From Chlorops oryzae (Eukaryota; Arthropoda; Insecta; Diptera; Chloropidae): a DNA stretch of 64,000 nucleotides. Shown one piece after another: positions 35,271 to 47,411 of the stretch. The number at the start of each line of letters is the position of its first letter. Position 1 is the stretch's first letter. The position numbers were made by a program, and so were the translations under genes. The stretch lies in NCBI GenBank assembly GCA_020466095.1, contig CM035806.1:9095251-9159250 (forward strand). Direction: 5' to 3'. The notes beneath the pieces are model-generated. The model was given only the letters and a program-made list of their open reading frames with translations. It made no database searches and was not told the origin of the DNA.

Positions 35271-36820
35271 GGCTATCAACTCCTTAAGTATACTATCGAG
35301 AGTTTGAGAATACTCACAACCACTCCCTCCCTACCCCCTCTCAAAAAAAAAAAAAAAAAAAAAAAAAGAACGAATCTCTTAAGCCACGCTCAAGGCGAAA
35401 TAGATTCATCGCATTCCCAGGTTTAAAGTACAAAACGATCGACTCCGAAGAACCAACATTATAAAATGTTACACACTTATGTATGTATCGTCCGGAGATT
35501 ATTTATGTATGTACTTCAAAAAAAAGGGTCGTTAAGCCCATAAGAAGCTTATAAAATTTTAAGCTGTGTCTAGTTCTTCGCTTGAACGGTGAAATGATGG
35601 TAATTATTCAGCCAGCTTAAATGAGCTTTTCGCCTAAGTTTTGATTTCGGCTTCGGTAAGTCGCTGTCGATGCTGCAGTAGCAGCGAGCCGACTACTACT
35701 GTTGTTACGCAGTGCAATTATCATGGATTTAGGCTGCCGCATCAGTGCATCAGCGAAGCACTATTCGCAATAATTGAAATCGAATACCATGCCGTCGCCA
35801 CCGCTACCGCCGCCGCCGCGCCGCAGCCGCTTCTACTACCGCTGTTGGTGGGTATGGATATCGCTGCATTGCCGACTGAGGGCGAACGAGTGCGCATGCG
35901 TTGCCGTTGCCGTTGCCGTTGAAATTTAAGCACTCGTCTAAGGCCGCACTTACTGTGCTTCGTGCGCCGTTTTGCAATCGAATCGCCCGAGTCAAGATTA
36001 AATGAAAAATCTCATCGGGAAATGCAACTGTGCTACACGAGCAACTATGTATGCCAACAACAAGCCGCGCAATTTAAATGTATTTCATTTTATTTTATTT
36101 TATTTTATTTTATTTTATTTTTTTCATGACACGTTTCGCTTCTTTGGAGTTTGTTTCGATTTGGAAATTGTTTGACAGAAAAGCTTGCACAATCGTGCAT
36201 ACTTGTATGCTTATAAGTATGTATATGCTCAAGTTTTGATATATTGAAAAGTAAAAGTTCTCTTCAAAACCACTTCCGCATCGACAATAGCCCCCGCAGT
36301 CGCCGCTTTGACACAGCAAAGCACAGTGGTAGGCATCTGAGTCGAAATCTTATGGGTTAGACAACAACGTTCTTTGTTTTCCCCGTGTTCATTTATTTGT
36401 TTAGCTGTTTTCGTTTATTTCCCCCCTTGTGACTTGGTGGCACTCTTTGTGATTGTGCTTTGTGCCCACGCATTTTGGCGCTGCATCTTTATTGTTTTTC
36501 GTTTTTCATGGATTTGAGCAATTCAACGCCTTAAAGCTAATGGCTCAACTTTAGCTAGAGGTTCTGTCTATCACCACAGCATGCCACATTTTAGCTTAGA
36601 AGCATAAATTTTAAGTTCTAACAAAGCAAAAAGCAAAACAAAAAACAATTGACAGTGGAATTATCCAACACTCCAAATCGACTGCAGGCTAATGCAGAAT
36701 AAATGTCTATATTCAGTAAGAGAATTCAGAGATACGAGCATCTTGGGAATACCTTGACTAAACCTTTTTTTTTTTTTTTTCATTGACAATGAGAACCGAA
36801 ATTTTGCTTAGGATTCAATG
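35271..36820. other. Noncoding stretch with GC-rich patch
   Basis: Bases 35640-35935 are unusually GC-rich, with GCC/GCT trinucleotides and TTGCCG repeats, and contain a perfect GTAAGT donor at 35656. This could be a first exon region, but no coding frame or promoter elements are convincing. A TTTTA run lies at 36085-36120. Confidence 0.4.
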
Positions 36821-37197
36821 GAAGTACATACTTTTTTAGCGAAAAAAAAAAAAAAAAAACAAACGCTGTCAGTCACATTCTGACATATTATTTTATCTGA
36901 TTAAATTGCCTTTCGATTGACTCACCCGGCATACTATATCCTCTATGTCAGATACGAATCCAGCCGTTACTCCAAGGAGGGAAACACCTAAAAAAAAAAA
37001 ACAAATAAAAAATAAAAATTAGAAAATAAATTTAAAAAATAAATAAAAATGTGTATCAAACAAATAGTTGATCTGTCGAATTTCATCCTCCCTCAGCAGA
37101 AACTAATGTGTCAAAAATCAAATAATAAAAAAAAAAAAATTGAAATCTCTTCGGCTCCATATTTTTCCCTCTTTCTCATGAGTCATGACATTTAAAG
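36821..37197 (+). repeat. Flank block, second copy of 3477-3915
   Basis: It matches 3477-3915 from 'gaagtacatac' onward, except for a deletion after 'tttcatcctccc', where the text from about 3742 to 3815 is missing. It shows that a segment larger than the transposon itself was copied. Confidence 0.8.
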
Positions 37198-37393
37198 TAG
37201 AGTTGGAGAAATAATCGATAGCGCTATCGATGGTTTCAAACTATCGAAAACATCGATGGTTTTTGAAGACTATCGAGAGTTTTGATTCATGGACATTTAC
37301 TTTAGCATTCGAAAGGTGGTGCTGGCGGTGACAGATGGCTTTCTTCTTTTTGAAATGGACAGATTCCTAAAAATGTTTTTATTTAGATAAGGT

Positions 37394-37490
37394 AGTGAAA
37401 TTTTGTACTAGTTTAAGATTTTAAAACATATTGTTAGTTCTTAAGATTAAGAAGATTCAATATAAAAATAACCGCAAAAAAAAAAAAAAG
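37394..37490 (+). mobile_element. Short A-tailed retroposon with 12-bp duplication
   Basis: A 97-bp insert ending in an A-run (37476-37489) is flanked by tttagataaggt at 37382-37393 and 37491-37502. Copy A of the host element has the site once ('tttagataagatgc'). An A-tail plus a duplication of this length indicates target-primed reverse transcription: a 5'-truncated LINE tail or a SINE-like RNA copy. Confidence 0.8.
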
Positions 37491-37750
37491 TTTAGATAAG
37501 GTGCGACAGCCGCTCTAAAATGCATCTTTCGATTATCAAAATTATCGATTGTCAAAATTATCGATAAACGAAAATATCGTTTCTAGAAACTATTATCGGA
37601 TATATCGATTGTTGAAAATATCGATCATTGAAACTATCGATTGTTGAAATTATCGATAATTTTGACTATCGATTAAAGAAACTATCGATTATCGAACTAT
37701 CGAATATCGAAATATCGATAGCTTCCCAGCTCTATCGAGCCAATTAATAA

Positions 37751-38088
37751 GGGGCTGTTTCCACTACAGACGCGTTTAGCATTTTTCAGCATTTTTAAAA
37801 AATGCTCAAAAATGCGGCTTTGAATTACATGTAATTGTTGTTGTTCTTAAAACAGCATTTTTCAGCATCTTGAGAAAATGCGATAAAAATGCTAAAAAAA
37901 AAACCGTCTAGTTTTCATTGATATTTTCTTCAAATTTTTAACATTTCAAAGCCTACTTCAAAGAATTCAAATATTTTTCCGAACAAAAATTCAAATTTTC
38001 ACAAAATGCTAAATGCGAAACGCAGTGGAAACGGGTCTAGCATCTTTAAAGATGCAAATGCTAAATGCGGTGTAGTGGAAATAGCCCC
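37751..38088 (-). mobile_element. PIF/Harbinger-like MITE, intact reference copy
   Basis: A 338-bp element with ggggctgtttccactaca and tgtagtggaaatagcccc ends, flanked by taa at 37748-37750 and 38089-38091. It has no ORF. It gives the uninterrupted sequence needed to read the nested pair at 21175-21845. Confidence 0.9.
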
Positions 38089-38313
38089 TAAGACAAACTT
38101 ACGCATGCTCTTGCTTCATTACGTCGTGAAAAATCTTCAGAAATTCTGCGAGTCTTATGTGTCCCATTTTACAAACCAAATGAGAATTATAGGCGTCATC
38201 CTAAAAATATTTTCTATCCACTGATGCCAGAAATTTCAAATGGTTGATATTTAAATGTTAACGAGCTCAAACATACTTAATTGAAATCACTAGCAATTTT
38301 CCAATTAAAAAAA

Positions 38314-38541
38314 TTAGAGCAACTGGTTCAAGTACAAATGGGACATTTGATCACTTATTGACCACATTGACCGCAGGAGATCAGTGAAATGTGGGAGTGG
38401 TTATCTGTCAATGACAGGCCAATGTTAAAAAAGACAGTTTGAGGTATTGATTGTCAAATTAGAAAGGCATAGTTCTGCTATATTGGTCACTAAATAGTTG
38501 GGGGTATATGGGGGGAGACTTATAGGAAGTACTGCAGGCTG

Positions 38542-38578
<37 letters not shown>

Positions 38579-39674
38579 AAGCCTCAATTTCATCCGGATG
38601 TACTTTTCATAAATCTTACAGGCTAGAAAACATTGTAAGTCTTTTCGATGGGATCGAATTCAAAGTTCTTCTGACTCAGAAGCGTTCAAAGCTTTGAAGA
38701 CAAGACAACTTCACTTTCAAAAAGATGTGAAAAACCACAAGACATAATAGTAATAATAATAATAATAATAATAGTAATATAAATAATAATAATAATAATA
38801 ATAATAACTTCTCCAAAAAATGTAACAAAAATATAGGTACTCAGGATAAAAAGTACTCCGCATAGGTCTGTATCTATGCATGTCTCACAACTTCATTAGG
38901 CTTGTGTGGGCGTTTCAAAAATGAAAAGATAATAATAAAATTTACGAAAAAAAAAAAATCAAATATTCCAAAGCACCACGTGCACGCAATCGTATGTCAC
39001 CGCGCACAAATCCAATAATCCAGACAATACAAAATTTGGCTGGCCGGAGGAGAGACTCAAGTTCCGTTTCCAACCAGCTTTTCGTACAAATGCACGTGAT
39101 AAATCTCGGAACTTTTTATAATTGACTGCTTTAATAAGATTTGAGGAACATGCTTCGTCGTCGTCCAGCTATCAAAGTACCCCCACATTGCTTTGGGCGT
39201 GCAGCACTGGGGGACTGTACTGGCTTCGTTACCAGCAGCATGCAAAGCAGCGAGCGGCCCTCAACAGCTATTGTCGCCAATTTTTCGTAATTTGGTCAAA
39301 TTGACTGTACCGGCATTTGTACGTTGCTGTTGTTGTGCGGTCTTGTTGTTGTTTCACATTTTTCAGTGGTGTTATGATGACTACTGCAAATCGGAGAAAT
39401 ATTTCAACAAAACGAGCGCAAAAAACAAACAAAAAATAATAAATAAAAAATAAAAATAATAAACGCCGAATTTCTCTCGGACGACTTTTTGGCTTTTACG
39501 ACGAGTCTCTGCCGGTCTGCAGTTTCTTTCGTAGGATTTTGAACGATTTTTTTTTTCTGTAATTTTTTACTGCTTTTCTAACACAAAATTATTATTGTTT
39601 TTTTTTTTTTTCGAGAATTCGTGACTAGACTTCTTATCGAGAGTGCAAGTTGTGATTTGTATTGCAGCTTTCAG
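38314..39674. other. Noncoding stretch
   Basis: It includes (GA)n at 38541-38577 and AAT repeats at 38746-38808. The region at 39040-39310 is less AT-rich, with open frames on both strands that match nothing I know. Confidence 0.45.
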
Positions 39675-39893
39675 CCTCAGTTGAGGTGGCTCTGCAGTTC
39701 CTTTTTAGCCTGAAAAGTGTTGCTCGGTTCGGCGCGGCTCAACACGGTATGGTTTAGATCAGTTTGTTAGCTGTGCACAAGACAAAAATGAAAAAAAAAT
39801 TAAAATTAAACAAAAAAAAAGCTCGTTGCCAAAAGGTCCGATACGAAATCAGTTATTTAATACAGTTAAAAGACTGTTTAAGTGAGTGCCTCC
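39675..39893 (+). promoter_or_regulatory. Candidate promoter plus noncoding first exon, copy 1
   Basis: It opens with cctcagttgagg, has an Inr-like tcagtt with its A at 39761, no TATA box, and ends in ctgtttaa|gtgagtgcc, a strong splice-donor match at 39882. There is no ATG frame of length between these points, so it would be a noncoding leader. It is the same design as the copy at 40011-40243, which supports function or a recent duplication. Confidence 0.35.
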
Positions 39894-40010
39894 GATTGTT
39901 TAAATGCTTTTAATCGCTATTTACTTAAAAGGGTCAAGGGGGTCAATTATGAAATCGATTATTTCGATTATTAGTGCTACAAAATATCGAGAGTGAGTTG
40001 ATTATATTAG

Positions 40011-40243
40011 CCTCAGTTGAGGAAATGGCTCGTGCAGTCCTTTTAGCCTGAAAAGTGTTGCTCAGTTCGGCGCGCTCAACACGGTATGGTTTAGATCAGT
40101 TTGTTAGCTGTGCAACAAGATTAAAAATAAAAAAAAATGTCGAACATTTTTGCATGCTCTAAAAAACTATTCACCGAAGGATCGATATTCTCACAACTCG
40201 ATCGTTATTTAATGCAGTTAAAAGACTGTTTAAGTGAGTGCCT
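40011..40243 (+). promoter_or_regulatory. Candidate promoter plus noncoding first exon, copy 2
   Basis: It repeats copy 1 closely at the start (cctcagttgagg, then 'ttttagcctgaaaagtgttg', 'caacacggtatggtttagat', and an Inr-like A at 40098). It also matches at the end (taaaagactgtttaagtgag, donor at 40234). The middle 100 bp diverge. Conservation is concentrated at the presumed start and donor. Confidence 0.35.
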
Positions 40244-40889
40244 TCGAAGCTCTTTTTTTATTTTAATAATTAGGTATATTTAATTTCGATTATTTCGTTT
40301 ATTTTTAAATTTTTGTTTGTAATTGTTGGTATATTTGAAATATTTTCATTCTACTATCAGTATGTTGATATAATTGAAATTAAAAAATGTTTATTTAACT
40401 TCGAAGGCTTCAAGTGTTGAATTAATTTTCCGCCTTCATTGAAATGTTGTCAAGCCGCTACATGATAGAGCTGGAGAAACAATCGAGTACTACCGATACT
40501 ATCGATGGTTTCAAACTATCGAAAACATCGATACTTTTTGGAGACTATCGATAGTTTTGATTCATGGACATTTACGTTAGCATTGGAAAGGTAGTGCTGG
40601 ATGTGACAGAGGGCTTTCTTCTTATTTAAATGGATGGATTCCTAGAAATGCCTTAATTTAGATTATTAAAATTATCGATTGTCAAAATTATCGATAGCCG
40701 AAACTATCGAAAATGATGATGTGTGATATGTACTATCGATAGTGTGATTCATGGTTGATATGGTTGATGCATTGGAAATGGTGATGATGCTGATGATGGT
40801 GACATGATGGCTGATGATCGTCGATGTATGGATGATGGTGATGTGTGATTGATATGTAAAATGTATGATGGTGAAATGATCGATAGTGA

Positions 40890-41345
40890 TGATGGATGAT
40901 GATGGTGATGATGGTGATGATGGTGATGATGGTGATGATGGTGATGATGGTGATGATGGTGATGATGGTGATGATGTGATGATGGTGATGATGTGATGAT
41001 GATGGTGATGATGTGATGATGAGATGGTGATGATGGTGGATGATGGTGATGATGGTGATGGTGATGATGGTGATGATGGTGATGATGGTGATGATGGTGA
41101 TGATGGTGATGATGGTGATGATGGTGATGATGGTGATGATGGTGATGATGGTGATGATGGTGATGATGGTGATGATGGTGATGATGGTGATGATGGTGAT
41201 GATGGTGATGATGGTGATGATGATGTGATGATGGTGATGATGGTGATGATGGTGATGATGGTGATGATGGTGATGATGGTGATGGTGGTGATGGTGATGA
41301 TGGTGAGGTTGGTGATGATGGTGAGGTTGGTGATGATAACGGTGA
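40890..41345. repeat. GATGATGGT 9-bp tandem array
   Basis: About 450 bp of GATGATGGT units, with looser GATGAT-type sequence on both sides (40730-41370). It gives Ser/Pro, His or Asp/Gly frames that are repeat artefacts. It lies exactly where the other two copies of the host transposon carry the ATCGAT subrepeats. Confidence 0.95.
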
Positions 41346-41571
41346 TGATGACGGTCATGGTGATGATGATTACACAACTTCTTGCCTCGTCACGTCGCGA
41401 AAAATCTTCAGAAATGCATCGAGTCTTAAGTGTCCCATTTTACAAACCAAATGAGAATTTTAGGCGTCGCGCAAAAATTTTATTCTATGCACTGATGCCA
41501 GAACGAGTGGTTTTTCCGTTTTGAGGGATTTTTTCGATTTTACCTTTAACTAAAAATCGCGGGATTTTGAC

Positions 41572-42048
41572 TAGTGTTGGAACGGATACCGGATATCCGG
41601 CTAGTTGCCATGCCGGGTAACCGCATATCCGGCTGCCGGATATTAATTTTTTTTTTTTTTTAATATATTTTTCGGTTTTAAATCCATATTGAACGGCGTA
41701 GCAATGATCCTGAGCGTTGCCGTTTGGTAGCGAAAATTTCGAACGTTATTTTTTGACACAGCACACTTTTTTACTAATTATTTTTTCGATCGGTTGCACC
41801 GAACTGCAATAAAAAATCTCTAAAAATGGAAATTTTCTGTGAAAGCGTTAGCGGAACTCCATCCGGTTTCCTCCAATCGTTCCATTTTTTTAAATCTGCA
41901 TTCGAAGTACAAATACAGTATAGCAAATGTTTAATATGAGGTATCCGGCGGCCGGATATAGATGGTATGGATAGAGCCGGCCGGATACTAAATTTAAGAC
42001 CAGATAGGCCGGATACCGGATAGTGGCCGGATATCCGTTGCAACTCTA
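41572..42048. mobile_element. hAT-like MITE nested in copy C
   Basis: The ends are tagtgttggaacggatac and, reversed, tagagttgcaacggatat. Both continue into CCGGATA words that recur in both orientations near each end. Flanking octamers attttgac and atttgtac agree at six positions. The sequence on either side rejoins to the copy A text 'gggatttt...actgatcac'. Confidence 0.75.
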
Positions 42049-42503
42049 ATTTGTACTGATTCACTGATCACAGAAATAAAGGGAGTTTTTTTCAATATCC
42101 AAGGGAAAAGAGTCACAAAAATACTGCCTTGGCTCAGTGCTGGTTACAAAGTATGGAGAATTGATTAAGAAAGGTTTTAAAATTCGGCTTCTTGTAGATT
42201 ACCATGAGACATTTTATTAGGAGGGATACTTATGCGCAGTATATTATAAATTTATAATTGAAATAAATATTGAAATAAATTGAAATTGAAATTGAAATTA
42301 TTGGACCGCCATTAATTTTCTTAGTTTAAAACTTTCAAATGGTTGATATTAAAATGTTAACGAGCTCAAAGATGCTTGATTGAAATCACTAGCAATTCGC
42401 CAATGGAATTATTTTCAATTTTAAAATATACATATCTTCTGATAGTACTATCGAGACTCTCGATGGTCGCAACTATCGATAATTCTCCAGCTCTACTACA
42501 TGA

Positions 42504-43270
42504 CCGTCGACGGCATTAAAAGTTGCATGATTTTCAAAAAATTAGAGTCCAAATGGATGGCAATAGCCTACTTTTGGTGATATCTTTTCCCAAACGCTTT
42601 CAACTACTTAAATTCTTTTTAAGCTAAGAAAATTTAAAAACATAAAAAAACTAAATAAAAATAAATCTGCCGACCGCAAGAAACCTACCAACAGTAGGTA
42701 AGCCAAACAAAAAAAAAAAAAAAAAAAAAAAAATTCAAAGAAGTCAATAATCAGTAACCAAACCGACACACGTCAACGGAGCGGAGCGCTCTCGAACGAG
42801 TTGTCCAACGAATTCGAATATCGCGGAAAATCCGCATAGCCGAGTGCAATCAGCAAGTGTACAAATAATTTAGTATCGGATTGCAATTCACAGAGCCCAC
42901 TGTGCGACAGTAGCATGCCTAATTACGCGGAGAAGGACCAAAAAAGGTTTGCGGCGCGGCTCATTGACAATATGACTTTATGTCATTGTGTCAGTGGCGC
43001 GCAGACGCAATAAAGCAAGCGCTCAGCGTGTGACGCAATCCGATGCAAGTCAACCTACCTTCGGATCCTAGAACACTGAGTGTGCTCAATGCTGAGCACA
43101 TTTGTTCAATTGAAGAAGGAAATTTTGGAAAATCATAAAAAAAAAATATAAAAAAATTTGTATGAAACAAAAAAAAGAAAATAATCGAAAAGAGTTCAGA
43201 ATGCCAGGTAACTAGCCTGGGCTACATGTTTTTGAGGCGTTCAAGCAATCAAGCAAGCGAAGCTGTCAAT
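42504..43270 (+). other. Leader region before the candidate signal-peptide exon
   Basis: After an A-run (42709-42732) the sequence becomes markedly less AT-rich at 42780-43080, as fly promoters and 5' UTRs often do. A donor-like ccag|gtaact occurs at 43209. I could not identify a definite TATA or Inr. Confidence 0.3.
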
Positions 43271-43418
43271 ATGAAATACGAACTTTGGCAAATGTTGATG
43301 TTGATGTTGGCTCTGCAGCTGTGGCTTGCGTCTCTGTTTCGCTCTGTCCATGCCGGCACGAACTCCGGACGCCAAACGGCAAACGGCCAAACGGACAATA
43401 GTTCGATGAATGCCTTTG
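43271..43418 (+). CDS. Candidate first coding exon with signal peptide
   Basis: From ATG 43271 the frame reads MKYELWQMLMLMLALQLWLA and then SLFRSVHA|GTNSG. That is a charged start, a long hydrophobic core and an Ala-X-His-Ala cleavage motif, a textbook secretory signal. The exon can end at ttg|gtgaga (donor at 43419), after which the frame turns repetitive. An in-frame ATG lies 15 codons upstream (43226), but the signal fits 43271 better. The product would be secreted or type I membrane. I do not recognise it and found no second exon. Confidence 0.45.
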
Positions 43419-46400
43419 GTGAGAACAAGAAAATAAACAGTAAAACAGACAGTTCGACATACAATCAGACATGGACAGATACCGAGAGGCCGAGAGACTG
43501 AAACTGAAACGGCGAACGGCGAACGGTGGGAACGGGCTGGAGATGTGGCTGTATCTGTGGCTATGGATGGAGACAGACCCAGAGTCAAAGACATAAAGTA
43601 ATAGATTGATATTGGATGTTGTGTGTGTACGACGCTTGCGCGTGCCAGACTGACTTCGATGGACGTTCGGACATTGGAATCGTCATGTTTGTACAAACAA
43701 GAACAAGTAACACACAAATTTTTCTCCGTGTGGGATTGCAAAATTGTAATTTTGATTGAATTATGAGATGCGTATTGGTGAGAAGGTGTCGAAAAATAAA
43801 AATAAAAAATACTTCAAAAAAAAAAAAAAAACTCAAAATGAAAATAAGAAATTTCGAACGAAATTTTTCAAATTTTTTTCTCCTCAAAAATGCGATTCTA
43901 TGAAACCGTGTCCACTAAATACTCATTTTTTAGCATCGGTCAGAGCATGGTAAACAGTATGCCTCAGAATGCATGTAAAAAAATTCTGAAGTTCAAAGCC
44001 CAAAAAAGTATAATAGAAATAAATTTTTTTTTTTTTTTCGGATGAACTCCACACCACCCGAAACTTAAGAAAAAATCCGAAATAAAAAAAAAAAATTATT
44101 TCGATTAAACTTTTTTGGGCCTTGAACTTCAGAACATCTCGGTTCCTAGTCATATGCATTCCCATTATGCCGTTTTGTTAAATAATCTTAAAGTTATTTT
44201 TGAGAACTGTTTCTTTAAATTTGAAAAAAAAAAAAATATTTAAAAAAAATCGAATTTCAACAGTTTCACTTCCCCTAAAGTATGCTTCAATTTTTTTTTT
44301 TAATAAATGTGAATAAAATTGAAAGAAGCACTTCTAAAATACCAACTACCGTTGGGATTGCAGCGAAGTTTTGGACAGGAATTCTACTAAATACAAGTAA
44401 TTAACGTTATCGTCATTATTCTGTCATAAATATATAGCAACATGAGCGAAATATATATAATTTTTAATGAAGTTAGTCACAATTTTTAAACTGCGATATC
44501 TCAAAAACTAGAGCCAATCTAGAAAAACGGTTAATGGGACTGAATTCAGCGCCCTCCAATTATGTTTACCAGATTTGTCTCCATGTTGTCGGTAAAAAAA
44601 AAAGTACCAAATTCGAGCACAGTGTAATCAATTCAACTGTTTCGGACAACATTAAGAGCCGCTTTCATGTTCACCAGTGACCTACTCTTTTTTGTTTGTG
44701 TCTTCTTTAATTTAAAAAAAATATATTAGCAATATAAAAAAAAAAAAAAAATGAAAATTGAATTGATTTCATAGTGTAAATTAAAAAAAGAAATATTTAA
44801 GAAAATTGAAATGATTGAACTGTACTTTCTTATAAAAAAAAAAAATTCCTAAAATAAGAGGTAAAATGTGTGTGCGTTCACACCAGAATAGCCCCATATA
44901 TGTAACTGTTTGAGACAATTTCAACTGCAGTGAAATTCTCAAATAGATCTTTAAAGCTGTTCCCGGAAAATAATGGTCAAATTTTCGTTCATAATACAAA
45001 ATAAAACAATCAAATAAGGTATTGAAATTCTTCATCACAGCATGACTCAGTTCATTACAAGCCCACTTTTTATTATATTTTTATACTTTTTTTTGGAATA
45101 TTGCTGTCAACTCATTGCACTTTTTTATGATTTCCTGTATTGTCTTGATCTTATGTTTTTTTTTTTTTGAATTTTTTTTTGAATTTTTCAAAACAAAATT
45201 TTCACAAATGCAAATCCTTGTCAAACACGGGAATGTTTTTTACTATTTTCTGTTTTTTTTTTTTTTTTTTTTTTTTTTTTTGTCGAAATATAACAACTCC
45301 AGCTGCTTTCCAAGTCTTGTGCGTAGTACACAATATTGCCATACAGAGACCCACAAATGACATTTCGTACATGGGTGTTGGGCTTTCTGGAGTATGTGTA
45401 TGCTGACTGGCTTTGATTTACATCTGCGGCCCGCATCATAATTTAGGCTTAAATGTGCTAAAAAAAAAAAAATAAAAAAAAAATAGACAACAGCAAAAAC
45501 CTCCAATCTTTCCAATATTCGGGATTCGGTTTAGGGAAAAGTTGCTCGTACTTTTCGTTTTGCACACTCGCATGCATGATGACTCAAATGAATATGTGTG
45601 ACTTGGAAGAATTTTGGCCCAATAAGACCATTTACGCAGATATGAAATCTAGCTGGATGTGATGCTTTATCACCCGGCAGCTCAATGCGAGAAGCCAAAA
45701 AAGGAAAAAAAGGAAGTGCACAACCAACATTTGCAGAAGCAGAAAAGAGCTTAAATAAATTCAAGTTGTTGAGCCATAGAAAAACCATTTTATTTTTTTT
45801 TTTTTTGCTCACTTCTTTTTTTCATGTGCCTGCATGCATTTTTTTTTTTTTCTTTTTTCTCGCTTAAGAGAATATTTGCAGAAGTCGAAAGGTTTCAACA
45901 ACAAGTCAAACTGCACCACAATATTTGAACTGTAAGATGTTAGAGTAGAAAATGTGAGGGGGAAAAATATTTTAGGATGCTTGGAAAATCGGAAATCAGA
46001 AAAAGCATACTCCTACCATAAGCGAGTGAGCAATTGCTGCAGCATCATCAGCAACATAACACTATGGCGATGATGACGATAAAGATAACGATAACGAAAA
46101 CGAATGATGATGATGATGAGATGAAGATGCAGCAAATGCAGAACCTGACAGTGCATGAAGAATCGCAAAACGCTACTTTCCAGCAATAAAAGTTGTCATT
46201 CAAAAACGGCAAAGATGACGACAACGACGCCACTCGGCCACTCCGTCACTCTCACTCCAGCACGCCAGCCATTCGGCCACTCGGCCACTCGCCACTCGCC
46301 ACTCGGCCACTCGCCACTTTACTCTTGCGTTTTATGAATTCAATGAGTAAACCATGCGTTCAAGCGTTGAGTTTTATGCTGCCTGTAAATGCGCTTCATT

Positions 46401-47097
46401 TTCCTCACTTCCTAACGCCAACTGAAATTACTAGATTTTCCTTTCCATCGCTGTCCGTTCAACTGTCTTCATATTTGCCTCTTTATGCCCCAGTGTGCCC
46501 ATATGTCCGATTTGTCCGTCTCTATTCGTATCTCAGTTAAATGTTTCCTTCTACAATTTTTCGATGGTCACTTTAGCCTTTCCGTTCCGTGCCTCCACCA
46601 CTGCCACTGCCACTGCCGCTCCGTTTGGTTCGGTTCCCTTCCCTTCCCTTCCGTTCTGTTTCGTTTCGTTTCGTTTCTTTCCGTTTCGTTCGACTGTCTG
46701 CTGTGAATCTGTTGCGCTTTGATGCTGATTGATTGTTGCAGTTGCATGTTAAGCAACTTAAATGCAACCGATTACTCATGCTGCGTACTTTTGCCGCCAA
46801 TCGTCAGATTTTATGTTATTCTATGCAGAAGTTGCATGATGCATGCGACAATTCTTAAGTATTGTGAAGAAAAATCGTAGGAAGTGATTTTCTCTTATAT
46901 TTATTTAGTTTCTGATTTTTTTCTTTTTTTACTTTTGTGTTGAATGGAAAATTCTGTTAAAAATCATTTCCATGGGGAGACCTGTGCTAATTAACCTGCA
47001 AAACAGGGCTGTTTAGTAAGGATTTGGGCCCTTTGAAAAGAAGAATCAGGCCGTTTTGAAACATCTCTCTGTGCTTCCGCCTGTGCTTCACCCTGTG
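43419..47097. other. Noncoding (possibly intronic) stretch
   Basis: It contains a foldback at 43986-44132, T-runs (45251-45281), an ATGATG/GATAACG patch at 46066-46118, a 'ggccactc' minisatellite at 46228-46318 and TTTCG/CCTTC repeats at 46628-46690. No exon is supported. If 43271-43418 is a real first exon, this would be its intron. Confidence 0.45.
43986..44132. repeat. Foldback with 24-bp arms
   Basis: 'ctgaagttcaaagcccaaaa' at 43986 is the inverse of 'ttttgggccttgaacttcag' ending at 44132, with one extra mismatch. An outer weaker pair, 'agaatgcatg' and 'catatgcattc', lies near 43967 and 44152. It is probably a small foldback MITE; no clear target duplication was found. Confidence 0.6.
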
Positions 47098-47411
47098 CAG
47101 GCCGGTAGAAAGTGGCCGGAAAAGGGGGCTGAAGGGGCCCGCAAATAATTAAGATTTTTTTTTTAATATGAAACGTGAGTATGTATTGTAGAATGAACTT
47201 CGGCACCTCTTTTTTTTTTTTTTTTTGGTCGCAATTTTTTATGAGGAGGCCCGCCTCGAATCTTTTTTGGCAATATATAAAAGAAATATATATTGTAGAA
47301 TTAACTTCACACCTTGGGGACCTTTTTTGGTCACACCTTTTTTATATGAGGGGGCCCGCCGCAAACAAAAAAAAAAAACCCCTGGGCCCCACATTTTTCT
47401 CTACGGGCCTG
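47098..47411. mobile_element. CAGGCC-ended hAT-like MITE, second member
   Basis: The ends are caggccggtagaaag and, reversed, caggcccgtagagaa. Flanking octamers are accctgtg (47090-47097) and cgcctgtg (47412-47419), six of eight identical. Internal 'ggggcccg' and 'gggccccacatttttctc' words match the 13995-14155 element. It is longer because of an inserted AT-rich middle. Confidence 0.7.

Larger units (their letters stand above)
37198..38313 (+). mobile_element. hAT-like element, copy B, 3'-truncated and twice invaded
   Basis: It starts with TAGAGTTGGAGAA and follows copy A, including the ATCGAT subrepeat array at 37525-37735, but stops near 38313 without a right terminus. Two later insertions are cleanly marked by target duplications: a short A-tailed retroposon at 37394-37490 and a PIF/Harbinger-like MITE at 37751-38088. 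Confidence 0.75.
40466..42495 (+). mobile_element. hAT-like element, copy C, with exact 8-bp duplication
   Basis: The ends tagagctggagaa and ttctccagctcta are exact inverses. They are flanked by the octamer ctacatga at 40458-40465 and 42496-42503. This copy defines the family and its hAT-type target duplication. Its ATCGAT subrepeat region is largely replaced by a GATGATGGT array (about 40730-41370). Another hAT-like element sits inside at 41572-42048. There is no transposase ORF. Confidence 0.9.

Noticed and set aside
40672..41524. Ser/Pro, His-rich and Asp/Gly-rich long frames
   Set aside because: They follow the GATGATGGT array inside a transposon.
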